From: Globomyces pollinis-pini
Taxonomy: Eukaryota; Chytridiomycota; Chytridiomycetes; Rhizophydiales; Globomycetaceae
Direction of reading: 5' to 3'
NCBI GenBank assembly: GCA_025399215.1
Contig: MU621302.1
Location: 1,133 to 29,029 of the forward strand
Length of the DNA: 27,897 bases
Shown here one piece after another: positions 17,249 to 25,638 of the stretch. A model generated the notes under the pieces. That model searched no databases and was not told where the DNA came from. It saw only the letters and a program-made list of their open reading frames with translations. The position numbers were made by a program, and so were the translations under genes. Each line of letters opens with the position of its first letter. The first letter of the stretch is position 1.

Positions 17249-18956
17249 TTAAAAATCAAAGGTAACAGTGGGAATACGATAGACCGGTAAACTCCAATAG
17301 GTCCGCTTCGTGTCTTTCCAGACATCATCCCCAAGTGTTTCCATATCAATATCTTCAAACACTGTACGCAGTCCCATTTCCCTTAAATCCAGTACAGCCA
17401 TTTCACAAGCAACATCGTGGAAAAACTGGTTGGTACCAGCCAGTCCATTGAAGAACGAGTAGACACCTTGTTCGTCGAGGATGTTGGGTAGGATCTGAAA
17501 TTAGTATTCGTGTGGTTACTTGGTGGAATTGTTTGAGGTCGTCATAGTATTCACCAAAGGTGTCGAAGAAAATACCATCGTAACATTCGAGTTTGTCTAG
17601 TACATCCTAGGGTAAGTGGTGGGTTGGATGTGGAGTTGTGTAGTAAAAATTTATGTGATCAAAAAACGTTTACACTTTTAGTGTCAGAGTGACGAAAATC
17701 TTGGATAAATATATAAACACTTTCAGTGCCAATCAGCAAATTGTTTCTGGTGCTTCAAAGTATAGAAGACAATGATTGAGAAGTAACGTCGGTCAGAGAT
17801 GTGGTGCAATCTTACCTGCCAACGACCAAATAAAATAGTAACTCCAGGTTTCTTATCCCAACCATCATCAATCATTTTCCGATATACATCTGGATGGGCT
17901 TCAATAATGGTGTGTTTAGCAGGTTGTAGTAGCTGCAAATAGTTGTCGACTAAACCCAAACCAAAACCAACATTAAGCACACTTTTACCTTTGATATAGT
18001 TAGTACGGATTTCGGAATTTGTTAGTGATAGTATATTATTGGTTTTTATGATTTAGATGCCAACGAACTTTTAAAGAGAATAGTCAAGTGTATAGTATTA
18101 TTACCAGGTTCAGGACAAATAATCTTTGCATGTAATTTCATCAACGGATCTTCCCTAATTGTTAAAAGAGAAAAAAGAACCATCCCTAAGGTAAGTACGA
18201 GCGAATAAGCAAAACAGAAACACTTTTAGTATATGTGTACATTCAATGATTCTATACACTCTAGGTACATTAGTAACCCATACTGCCATCATATGGAGAA
18301 TGTGTAAGTGTGTATAGATTACGTAGATGTATGTACCAACTAAGTGGATTTGTTTTGCTTATACACTAAAATCAGAGAGCTTTAGCATACCATCATAACA
18401 GCATTCGCATCTGAATCGAGTAATTGACTACCATCTTGAGTGTAAGTGAGCGGTCTATTCAAGTAGTTTGAATTAGCAACGATATCATCATGATGTTGTA
18501 CAATATCTTCACCTACAACAGTATCCTGCTGAGTGACATTCATGACCAAGTCACCATCTTCGATAATACGCTGACCTAACAAAGAGAGCACGAATTCAGC
18601 TCGAACACCTTTTCTGTTAAGAAAGGGCTGTAATTACCATGTTGTACTAATTCATTATAAAGGTCCAAATGACCCAATTTGTAAGCTAATTCGCCAGCCG
18701 AAATGGATTGATTATCCAGAGTATTCCACGGGATTTGAGCGTATTGAATTAAGTCTGAACATAGTTGAATATTATTTGTAGGGACAGCATAATGTAAAAG
18801 GGAAGAATTTGGGGACAACAAGTTCGTATTTCCACCATTTTCTAACCAAGACTTTACAGTTTTTGTAATATTTTTTGGATTGTCATTTTGGTTAGTATTT
18901 TGAATGAATTTTAAAAAATCCGAGTCCACAGTTTGAATTTGATTCTCTTCTTCCAT
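17249..18956 (-). CDS. RMT2: Protein arginine N-methyltransferase 2, seven exons
   Basis: Transfers methyl groups from S-adenosylmethionine to the delta-nitrogen of arginine, known in yeast for ribosomal protein L12. Exons as I read them: 18956-18638, 18608-18391, 18185-18181, 18154-18105, 17988-17816, 17606-17520, 17494-17249; together 1098 nt, 365 aa. The N-terminal part is ankyrin-like (SSLLHYAVPTNNIQLCSDLI, then YKLGHLDLYNELVQHG). The methyltransferase part has AVMM-x-WEDPLM, then VLNVGFGLGLVDNY (cofactor loop), IIEAHPDV, GRWQ, YDGIFFDTFGEYYDDL and YSFFNGLAG. Introns of 29, 26 and 25 nt sit beside introns of 205, 116 and 209 nt; TACTAAC is visible in the 116-nt one. The 5-nt third exon is inferred from frame and the conserved WE motif. 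Divergent from PIS1, 281 bases away. Confidence 0.88.
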
Positions 18957-19237
18957 CTACTACAAAAAACAAAAAAAAAAAGAAAAAAAAATTAAGAAAT
19001 TGGCAACCATGAATTCGTTACTACTATTATACTATAGGAAACAAAGCAAGTATTCATAGTTCATCCTAGTTTGGTATCAGTTACAGTCCAAGTATCACTA
19101 GGGTTAGTTAGGGTTACTTAAGGGTTAGAGGGCTCAGATTCTTGAATTTCTTCAACCCTCATACCACTGAACGTCGCATTCACAATTTACAAACATCAAT
19201 CAAATACCATTTACCTGTTACCAATTCAATAACCAAA
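18957..19237. promoter_or_regulatory. Shared RMT2/PIS1 divergent promoter with AGGGTTA cluster
   Basis: An A-rich tract (18963-18993) adjoins the RMT2 start. Three AGGGTTA motifs start at 19100, 19110 and 19121, all on the same strand and about one helical turn apart, 117-138 bases before the PIS1 ATG. In fungi such teloboxes are bound by Tbf1-like proteins in some promoters. Neither the array element nor a clear TATA box is present. Confidence 0.5.
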
Positions 19238-19902
19238 ATGTCTTCAATCAACCCAGTCTTCCTATTCGTACCTAACATCATTGGTTACTCTAGAGTTTTA
19301 TTCGCTTTACTCTCCCTATTCTTCATGCCTACTAACCCTCATATCGCTATTTTCTTATACTCGCTATCTTGTTTATTAGATGCTGCTGATGGTATAGCTG
19401 CTAGGCATTATAATCAATGTATTGACTCTATTTACTCACTAAATTATTAGCTTCTCAATTCGGCGCTGTCTTAGATATGGTTACTGATCGTTCTACTACC
19501 GCTTGTCTACTCATTCATCTAGCTACAATGTACCCCGCTTTCACTTTTGTCTTTCAACTACTAGTCTCTTTAGACTTATCATCTCACTACATGCATATGG
19601 TCGCTTCAGCTAGGAAAGGTAAAGACTCTCATAAATCTATGGACCCTGATACAAATTACCTCATGGTACTTTACTACACCTCAAGACCTGTGCTCTTCCT
19701 CGTTTGCGCTGGGAACGAACTTTGCTTTATCTTTATCTATTGTTTGGGTTGGTTCTCACACTGGCTATTGTGGTTAGGCTTATTAATCTCCATCCCCGTT
19801 TGTCTCTTTAAACAACTCATGAATGTTATTCAATTACAAGCTGCTGCTCAGTCGCTCGCTGCAAAAGATTACGCTGATCGATTACCACAAAAAGCTGATT
19901 AA
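19238..19902 (+). CDS. PIS1: Phosphatidylinositol synthase, two exons
   Basis: CDP-diacylglycerol-inositol 3-phosphatidyltransferase makes phosphatidylinositol from CDP-diacylglycerol and inositol in the ER membrane. The exons are 19238-19418 and 19451-19902, 210 aa, close to the 220 aa of yeast Pis1. The start is MSSINPVFLFVPNIIGYSR; the frame upstream opens only with TTG. The 32-nt intron (GTATTG...TATTAG) falls inside the catalytic motif; after its removal the CDP-alcohol phosphotransferase signature D-x2-DG-x2-AR-x8-G-x3-D-x3-D is perfect (DAADGIAAR ... GAVLDMVTD). Several hydrophobic segments follow, with a lysine-containing tail ending LPQKAD. Without splicing the frame ends at the stop in the intron (19448-19450). 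Confidence 0.93.
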
Positions 19903-20081
19903 TATACTCTTTGTCAATTATTCAAACAAAATGTGATCATACATTTTAACAAACAGACCATTTTAATAGCAGCATATTGTAACTGGCATGGATTATTGAG
20001 ACTCATGTTTGATTTGGTAAATCCTGTATTCATGTTTGAATTCAAAAATATACGCTTGAGACGTGCTGACAATCAATTATA
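19903..20081. terminator. Short convergent 3' region between PIS1 and the dioxygenase gene
   Basis: Only about 180 bases separate the two stops. The region is AT-rich and must hold both 3' ends, so overlapping 3' UTRs are likely. I see no distinct poly(A) signal that I would assign. Confidence 0.3.
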
Positions 20082-22427
20082 TTAATCAGAATCAATCAAA
20101 ACAACATCTTTTTCATCAATCTTTTGTCTCTTCACAGACTGTGTTACCGATTCATCATGAAGTAATTTCTCCAGCTTTATCTTTTCATCCAACAGTTGTT
20201 GATAATCACGACATAGTTGTTGGTGAAACGATCTAGTTTTGGTAATACGGACCATAGATCTTTTCCCAGTTCCAGAGGCCTCTGCTTTTGCACTGTACTG
20301 GTTTCTATCAAAATGGGCACTGGCCCAATACCGTGCATCTCTTATACTACCAAAATTGTGATAATCCATTGTTTGCACGTTGCTTCTTAGAAATTCCGTT
20401 ACAGTGGGGTGTAATGGGATAACTGCATCAGGTCTACACCATGTGAAAATTGGCTTTCCAGGTGCTAACCTATCAGTTACATCTTGTAATCGTTTTTCAA
20501 CAATCAATCGAAGAGGAATATCAGTTATTGGAATTATCACTTGATCCTTGATTAAAGCATTACAGAGTACGGCCAATTTATCTCTTCTTAAATTTTCAAT
20601 ATAGAATTTAGCAACTCTACATAAAAAGTCAACATTTCCCCATAAACAAAAAGTTTGGTATTCAGCAATAATATTTCTACTTCCAATTTGAGCTTGGGAA
20701 TTGATAAACAATTCAAATATAGCATCTCCAGTTTCTTTTGTCTTTTCAATCAAGTTGTTATCCAACAACTCCTTGATGATTGAAAAATCCCCCAATTTCA
20801 AAAGAATGGGTAACACCTTTGATGCCAATGCATTCCATCCAAAAGTTTGAAGAATAAGCGAAAATGAAATCTTATCAAATGAATTGGTAGCAAGTAAATC
20901 ATGGATTTTATCCAACAACAGAAGTGCAAGTTCTAGAGACTTCAACTGCGTAACATATAGTATTGCCTTTTCCACTATTACATCGTTAATGTTGATAGGA
21001 GTTCGACCACGATATAAACCTGACCATTTGATTTCCTGACGCCCATTCCATTTTTCAAGAAAACATTGAAATTTTCCGTCATTCGAGTTTGCTTTTCCTT
21101 CTTTTACTTCAATTAATAACGTCTTTACGATTGCTTCAGGGGACGAAACAGACAGAAAATATTTGAATTCATTTACTGATGGATAAACCACCAAGGCATA
21201 TCTTTTGTAAATTTCCTCTTTTGAACCACCTTCATTACCCATATACCCTTCCTCTTCCTCATCAAAAATATCACCCCACCATTCCGCATCGTCGGTCGAC
21301 AACCCTTCCTCTTCCGCAGCTATAGAATGTACCTGGTCAATGGTAAGGTTCAAATACTGGCCATTCTCGAATACTTTACCATTGTCTTCAATCCAATTAT
21401 CAAAATCGATAGTCACTTCACTTAAATGCCAATCAGTAGCGCCATAATAGCTTTCTCCTTGGCCGTAATAAGATACTCTACGAATCATTTCAACAAGAAA
21501 TATTCTTATCTTTTGATGATCAGGCAATGAAGTATTAATGCTATTCAAGCATTGATAAATCTGTTTATCATGTCCTTTCAGAGAAAAAAGTCCCATTCCT
21601 CTTGTCCCTTTTTCAGTATATTCATGATCCAGTGGTATGCCAAAACAATCTTTTGGGCTTTTTTTTGAATACTCCAACATTAGATTTGCAAGTTTCTCAG
21701 ACTTTGCGGCATTTTCTTCAGCCGAAGGTGCAATTCCATAACTATCCCATACAAGCGAATAAGTGAGAACAAAGCGAAACCCACTTGTGACTGTCTCCAA
21801 ACCATGTTCTACGTCAGCATAGTGAGCGGCAAAATGAGAAGCAAAAGCTGCTTGACCAGTTGATGCACCAAAATCATGGTAATTCTCTTTTCCTTTAAAA
21901 CGAGTGACCAATCTTCCACCAGTACAAATCGATGGTAGTTGAATTACCAACGTTCCAAACATCTTATTTTCTTTTTCAGTATCTTTATGAAAATCAAAAT
22001 GCCCACCTTCTTCATAAAGTAAAGCTTTATAAAAAATAGCAGATACCTTTCCACCAAATTCCAATGATTCACCAATTTCATCCACAAGATGGGATAACCA
22101 TTTTAACCAATCTGGATGCGTAATCGATACCAAATCAGCATTGATTTCCCAAGCTTTTCGAACTTTTTCATCCACAATCGTTTCCAAACCTTTACCAAAT
22201 GGTGCTGGATTAGCAACTTTTTTTATCTGTTCGGCAATTGGCATTGTGATGGGTAAAGGAATCATTCCAATTCCTTTAATACAAAGTCCAGGTAATATGG
22301 GTAATTGACAACGACCACCAATACTAAATTCACTTGTTCTTTCCAAAGTTGAAAGACATTGAACGATTCTCGCTACAACTTCTGATGCATTGCTACTTGT
22401 ATCGCTTTTAGATTCTTCCACCGTCAT
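20082..22427 (-). CDS. 2-oxoglutarate/Fe(II)-dependent dioxygenase, large (781 aa)
   Basis: An oxygenase of the prolyl-4-hydroxylase-like fold. The catalytic domain lies near residues 100-225: GGHFDFHKDTEKE gives the HxD iron pair (His147, Asp149), the distal His is His208 in DVEHGLE, and Arg218 in GFRFVLTY should bind 2-oxoglutarate. The remaining 550 residues carry an acidic patch (FDEEEEGY, near residue 400) and no domain I recognise, with helical, leucine-rich stretches. The C-terminus has a basic KRQK and ends VVLIDSD, which fits a SUMO-interacting motif. No signal peptide, so probably nuclear or cytosolic. No introns. Substrate unknown. Similar long proteins of unknown function occur in fungi (from memory of the family, not checked). 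Confidence 0.82.
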   Translation of the reverse strand: MTVEESKSDTSSNASEVVARIVQCLSTLERTSEFSIGGRCQLPILPGLCIKGIGMIPLPITMPIAEQIKKVANPAPFGKGLETIVDEKVRKAWEINADLVSITHPDWLKWLSHLVDEIGESLEFGGKVSAIFYKALLYEEGGHFDFHKDTEKENKMFGTLVIQLPSICTGGRLVTRFKGKENYHDFGASTGQAAFASHFAAHYADVEHGLETVTSGFRFVLTYSLVWDSYGIAPSAEENAAKSEKLANLMLEYSKKSPKDCFGIPLDHEYTEKGTRGMGLFSLKGHDKQIYQCLNSINTSLPDHQKIRIFLVEMIRRVSYYGQGESYYGATDWHLSEVTIDFDNWIEDNGKVFENGQYLNLTIDQVHSIAAEEEGLSTDDAEWWGDIFDEEEEGYMGNEGGSKEEIYKRYALVVYPSVNEFKYFLSVSSPEAIVKTLLIEVKEGKANSNDGKFQCFLEKWNGRQEIKWSGLYRGRTPININDVIVEKAILYVTQLKSLELALLLLDKIHDLLATNSFDKISFSLILQTFGWNALASKVLPILLKLGDFSIIKELLDNNLIEKTKETGDAIFELFINSQAQIGSRNIIAEYQTFCLWGNVDFLCRVAKFYIENLRRDKLAVLCNALIKDQVIIPITDIPLRLIVEKRLQDVTDRLAPGKPIFTWCRPDAVIPLHPTVTEFLRSNVQTMDYHNFGSIRDARYWASAHFDRNQYSAKAEASGTGKRSMVRITKTRSFHQQLCRDYQQLLDEKIKLEKLLHDESVTQSVKRQKIDEKDVVLIDSD

Positions 22428-23206
22428 TTGGAATTAAATTGTTTAAAAAAAAAGTTGGATTTGGATGAAAGTGTTTTTGGACAAAGCTTTTTTTGTCCAG
22501 TTTCTTTTGTGTTTCAAACCATTCCCATGGACCGTCGAATCCAATCATTGGCGAGTAGTTGCGTAGCTGCCAATGGTTGATAGGATTTTCTGTCTTTTTA
22601 CTGCGATTTCGAAGGAAGAGTTTATTGTTGGAAATGTGCATACGTATCAATTGGTACCAACACGTTGTGTAATGGAAACAGTCATAAACTAAAGTAGGTG
22701 ATTCATTGAGACCATTCAAACTCTAATCGAACATTTGACATTGGTATACTGAGCTGTTGCATATTAAGATTTAGGACTACAAGCCTATACGTCTGTATTA
22801 TCACAGCAATGTGAGCAATGAAAATACCAAAAGCATTCTGGTTGGGATAAACGATGTATGTTGTCTGCAAATTTGTTGCAATCAATGTAAATTTTAACAA
22901 TCTGAACTTAGTGGTTTTACTGATGCCATATTAGGAATACCCTGTAAGATTGGAAAACGGTAGATCTGGGACTGACCAAATAAGTCCACATGGTTCTGGC
23001 ACTGCCAGATTATTCACGGCTATGCTATTCTGATTGACCCAACATTCCAAATCAATCAAAAAGGGTTATTCAAAATAGTTGATATATTCCAAAGACGTTA
23101 AGCTTTGAATTGTTGATATGGTTTTACGATCGAATTTGAGGGTTTGATATACTTCTCTTACTGCGGACAACAACGGCGGAGTTCTTGGGCAGGGTGTTAC
23201 AATTCT
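22428..23206. other. Intergenic region between divergent genes
   Basis: About 780 bases between the dioxygenase start and the TATA box of the secreted-protein gene. Minus-strand frames here open with TTG and lack recognisable motifs. I see no RNA gene and no copy of the array promoter element. Confidence 0.4.
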
Positions 23207-23215
23207 TATAAAAAG
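23207..23215 (+). promoter_or_regulatory. TATA box of the secreted-protein gene
   Basis: TATAAAAAG lies 43 nt before the ATG at 23250, implying a 5' UTR of only about ten bases if transcription starts 32 nt from its first T as at U2. It lacks the palindromic element. Confidence 0.55.
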
Positions 23216-23249
23216 TACAAAAAATATAAATCAACTACCAATCAGTTTC

Positions 23250-24470
23250 ATGCTATTCTACTCCATCTCAATTGTATTGACTGCTACTCAAGCAAGACCA
23301 GCTCATAGCTGGTACGAAGATCAAATGTTTTCAAGTGTATCCCCAACGTCCAACACAAAGGACTATCAAATTCAATTGATTCCATTGGCACATACTTCAC
23401 TTCCTCAAACCGACTATCCTGAAGGTAGGTTTGGACCAGCATGTGGTGATGAGTTACAACAACCTAAACTGTGTGCATTATGTCCTGCAGGTGCGGATCA
23501 CCCTAGTCCAGTCATCACCACTTTTAATTGCAATTTTAACAAGTTTCAAACTTTATCAGTGGATTCTGGAAATGAAGCAACATGGTGTGATGGTAAATGT
23601 GTGTCACTTGTGAATGATGTACCAACATTTGTATCCTCCTCAGTTAGTACTTTACGTAGCGGTGATGGAACTGGGATTTGGAAAATCACACCTGTTTCTA
23701 GAAAAGTTCAAGGAACAATTTATTCCAATGGAAAGATTCCTGTTGATTTATCTACTGTATATACTATTCAAGACAAGAAGAGTGGTCGATGCTTGACAAT
23801 GAAGAACAGTGACAATCCAATGTATCTGGCACCATGTTCGTCCACCATCATCCAGCTTTTTATGTTGTTGGACAATAATGGTAAGCCTGTGGTAATTAGC
23901 GCATCTGGTGGAAATGGTGGTGGTGAACAAGGTACATGTTCTGAATTGGTCAATCGCTGTGCCAACACTCAACCGCATGACTGCCGACCACTATGTGGGG
24001 GAGAGTATAACACCAAATGCCGTGCTACTAGTCTCAAACCTGATGTCGAAAAATGGTGTGGCCCATTACCAAGCACTGATCAAGAGACTTGTTCCAACTT
24101 GGTGAACCGATGTGCTAATACTCAACCGCATGACTGTCGACCGCTTTGTGGAGGAGAATATAACACCAAATGTCGTGATACGAACCTCAAACCTGATGTT
24201 GAGAAGTGGTGTGGTCCATTACAAAGTGCTGATCTAGGTAAATGCTCTGAATTGGTCAACCGATGTGCCAACACTCAACCACATGACTGTAGACCACTCT
24301 GTGGGGGAGAATATAACACCAAATGCCGTACTACTAGTCTCAAACCTGATGTCGAAAAATGGTGTGGATCTCTCTCAAAATTCTCTTCTAGTCGATTTTC
24401 TCAAAACTACAACATTCCTTACTATGCTAATCTTGATTTTACCACTGCTGAAACGAACTATCAAAAGTAA
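23250..24470 (+). CDS. Secreted protein with three 51-residue cysteine-rich repeats (406 aa)
   Basis: A short hydrophobic N-terminus (MLFYSISIVLTATQA) looks like a signal peptide, with cleavage probably before RPAHSW. Residues about 60-220 form a cysteine-containing domain with a beta-trefoil-like stretch (YTIQDKKSGRCLTM, then YLAPCS), hinting at a lectin-like fold; this is weak. After a glycine-rich linker come three tandem repeats with the spacing C-x6-C-x7-C-x3-C-x7-C-x12-C (cores CANTQPHDCRPLCGGEYNTK and LKPDVEKWCG). A serine-rich tail follows with no clear GPI signal. It is probably extracellular or wall-bound; function unknown. Confidence 0.75.
   Translation: MLFYSISIVLTATQARPAHSWYEDQMFSSVSPTSNTKDYQIQLIPLAHTSLPQTDYPEGRFGPACGDELQQPKLCALCPAGADHPSPVITTFNCNFNKFQTLSVDSGNEATWCDGKCVSLVNDVPTFVSSSVSTLRSGDGTGIWKITPVSRKVQGTIYSNGKIPVDLSTVYTIQDKKSGRCLTMKNSDNPMYLAPCSSTIIQLFMLLDNNGKPVVISASGGNGGGEQGTCSELVNRCANTQPHDCRPLCGGEYNTKCRATSLKPDVEKWCGPLPSTDQETCSNLVNRCANTQPHDCRPLCGGEYNTKCRDTNLKPDVEKWCGPLQSADLGKCSELVNRCANTQPHDCRPLCGGEYNTKCRTTSLKPDVEKWCGSLSKFSSSRFSQNYNIPYYANLDFTTAETNYQK
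23937..24365 (+). repeat. Three tandem 153-bp repeats in the secreted-protein gene
   Basis: Repeat cores begin at 23937, 24090 and 24243, a period of exactly 153 bases (51 codons). Copies 1 and 3 share long identical stretches such as CTAGTCTCAAACCTGATGTC, while copy 2 differs more, which points to recent duplication or gene conversion. Confidence 0.9.
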
Positions 24471-24703
24471 ATCTAATATAATTGACTTTCTGAATACAGT
24501 TTTAATTTTGTGTGAATGGTTGTTTTTTTAATTAGTTATCTCAAAAAGGTGTACAATTCAAAAACGACTTTTCACAATGGTAAGAGATTCCACCCCATTC
24601 AAAAACCTGCAGTCTCGTCTCGCTTTAAATAAATACTGCTTAGAAAAATAGAAGTGGTACACATAGGGAAAACAAGTATTCGACCTACTTTTCATGTAAA
24701 ATA

Positions 24704-24856
24704 ATGTCCCAAAAAGTATTTAATTGTACCGTTTCGCCTGTTTTATACAAAAGACTTGGAGTGTTTAAAGAAGAGCGTTTACACGTTGCAGGATGTACTA
24801 AAGAAAATGACTGCGGAATACTAAGTTCAGATACATACCAAAATTGTAATAGATGA
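24704..24856 (+). CDS. Possible 50-residue cysteine-containing protein
   Basis: The frame starts MSQKVFNCTVSPVLYK and ends YQNCNR, with four cysteines (NCT, GCT, DCG, NCN). There is no signal peptide as it stands; it could be the tail exon of a longer gene or chance. It lies 233 bases after the secreted-protein stop. I do not recognise it. Confidence 0.25.
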   Translation: MSQKVFNCTVSPVLYKRLGVFKEERLHVAGCTKENDCGILSSDTYQNCNR

Positions 24857-24933
24857 ACAATTTAGTGATAACTTTTGTCAGTTTATTAATAAATAAGAAA
24901 TAAAGAAAATAGAACAGGTTCGGTGTAGATTGA

Positions 24934-25116
24934 TTAGAGATAGGATACAACAGCGGTTTGCATTGGCCAGTAGGATGTCAACTTTGGGTTGACTACGCTT
25001 TGCTTGGTTGAGCTTCCAGACTTGGTGGTGGAACTAACCACTTGATCTAACTGATCAACAACTTCTTGTTGTAATGTTTGAGACTTCTTTCCTTGGAACA
25101 TTGTAGATAATTTCAT
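24934..25116 (-). CDS. Small Ser/Thr/Gln-rich protein (60 aa)
   Basis: The protein begins MKLSTMFQGKKSQTLQQE, has an SSTTKSGSSTKQS stretch and ends TAVVSYL. No domain is recognised. In favour of a real gene: a good TATA box (TATAAAAAAG, 25176-25185) lies 69 nt upstream, and the leader is a G-poor, CAAA-rich stretch typical of highly expressed fungal genes. The context is the intergenic space between the secreted-protein gene and F-box gene J. Confidence 0.45.
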   Translation of the reverse strand: MKLSTMFQGKKSQTLQQEVVDQLDQVVSSTTKSGSSTKQSVVNPKLTSYWPMQTAVVSYL

Positions 25117-25185
25117 TTGCGTGTTTATTTGAGTATTTGTTTGAATTTGAATGATTTGCTTGATGGATCAAGTGTCTTTTTTATA

Positions 25186-25638
25186 CACCAGACTTGAAAA
25201 GCTTGAGCAGATGTATCGTCTGACTCATTCCTACAAAATTACTTGAAACTGACGCTTTGGGATTTATACGACACGCTTCTAATGACTCATTTTGCATTAA
25301 TTTTTGAGGAATAGTCGAAAATACACTATCAAGAGAAGGTGTGTGTCAAGGAAATATTATTCAAAATGATCCCTTCAATCGGATTCTGTGTATCTTGTTA
25401 CTAATCGTGAACATCCAACCAATAATTCACAACAAGATCATATATCGATGTCTGCCATGCAAGAACGCGTAACAATCGTAATCTCTCTAAAAGCAATCAG
25501 AAATCAGTGATTACTGATTGCAAATCACGAAAACATCTTCAGTTAGCATATTTGAAAAGCATACTATTTCCTTCTAAAGTTCTTCCTTTACTTTTTTTTT
25601 GATTTGGTTCCTTTAAATGAGTGTGTTAGCTGTAATTC
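25186..25638. other. Intergenic region upstream of gene J
   Basis: No gene seen. The array promoter element is absent. A weak TTTAAATG lies 27 nt before the ATG at 25639, after a T-rich tract. Confidence 0.4.

Noticed and set aside
19098..19132. Interstitial telomere or chromosome end
   Set aside because: Only three spaced AGGGTTA units, not a tandem TTAGGG array, and housekeeping genes lie on both sides.
22408..22900. Minus-strand frames upstream of the dioxygenase gene (103 and 65 codons)
   Set aside because: The longer frame opens with TTG; neither shows a motif, and I could not join them to the dioxygenase by a convincing intron.
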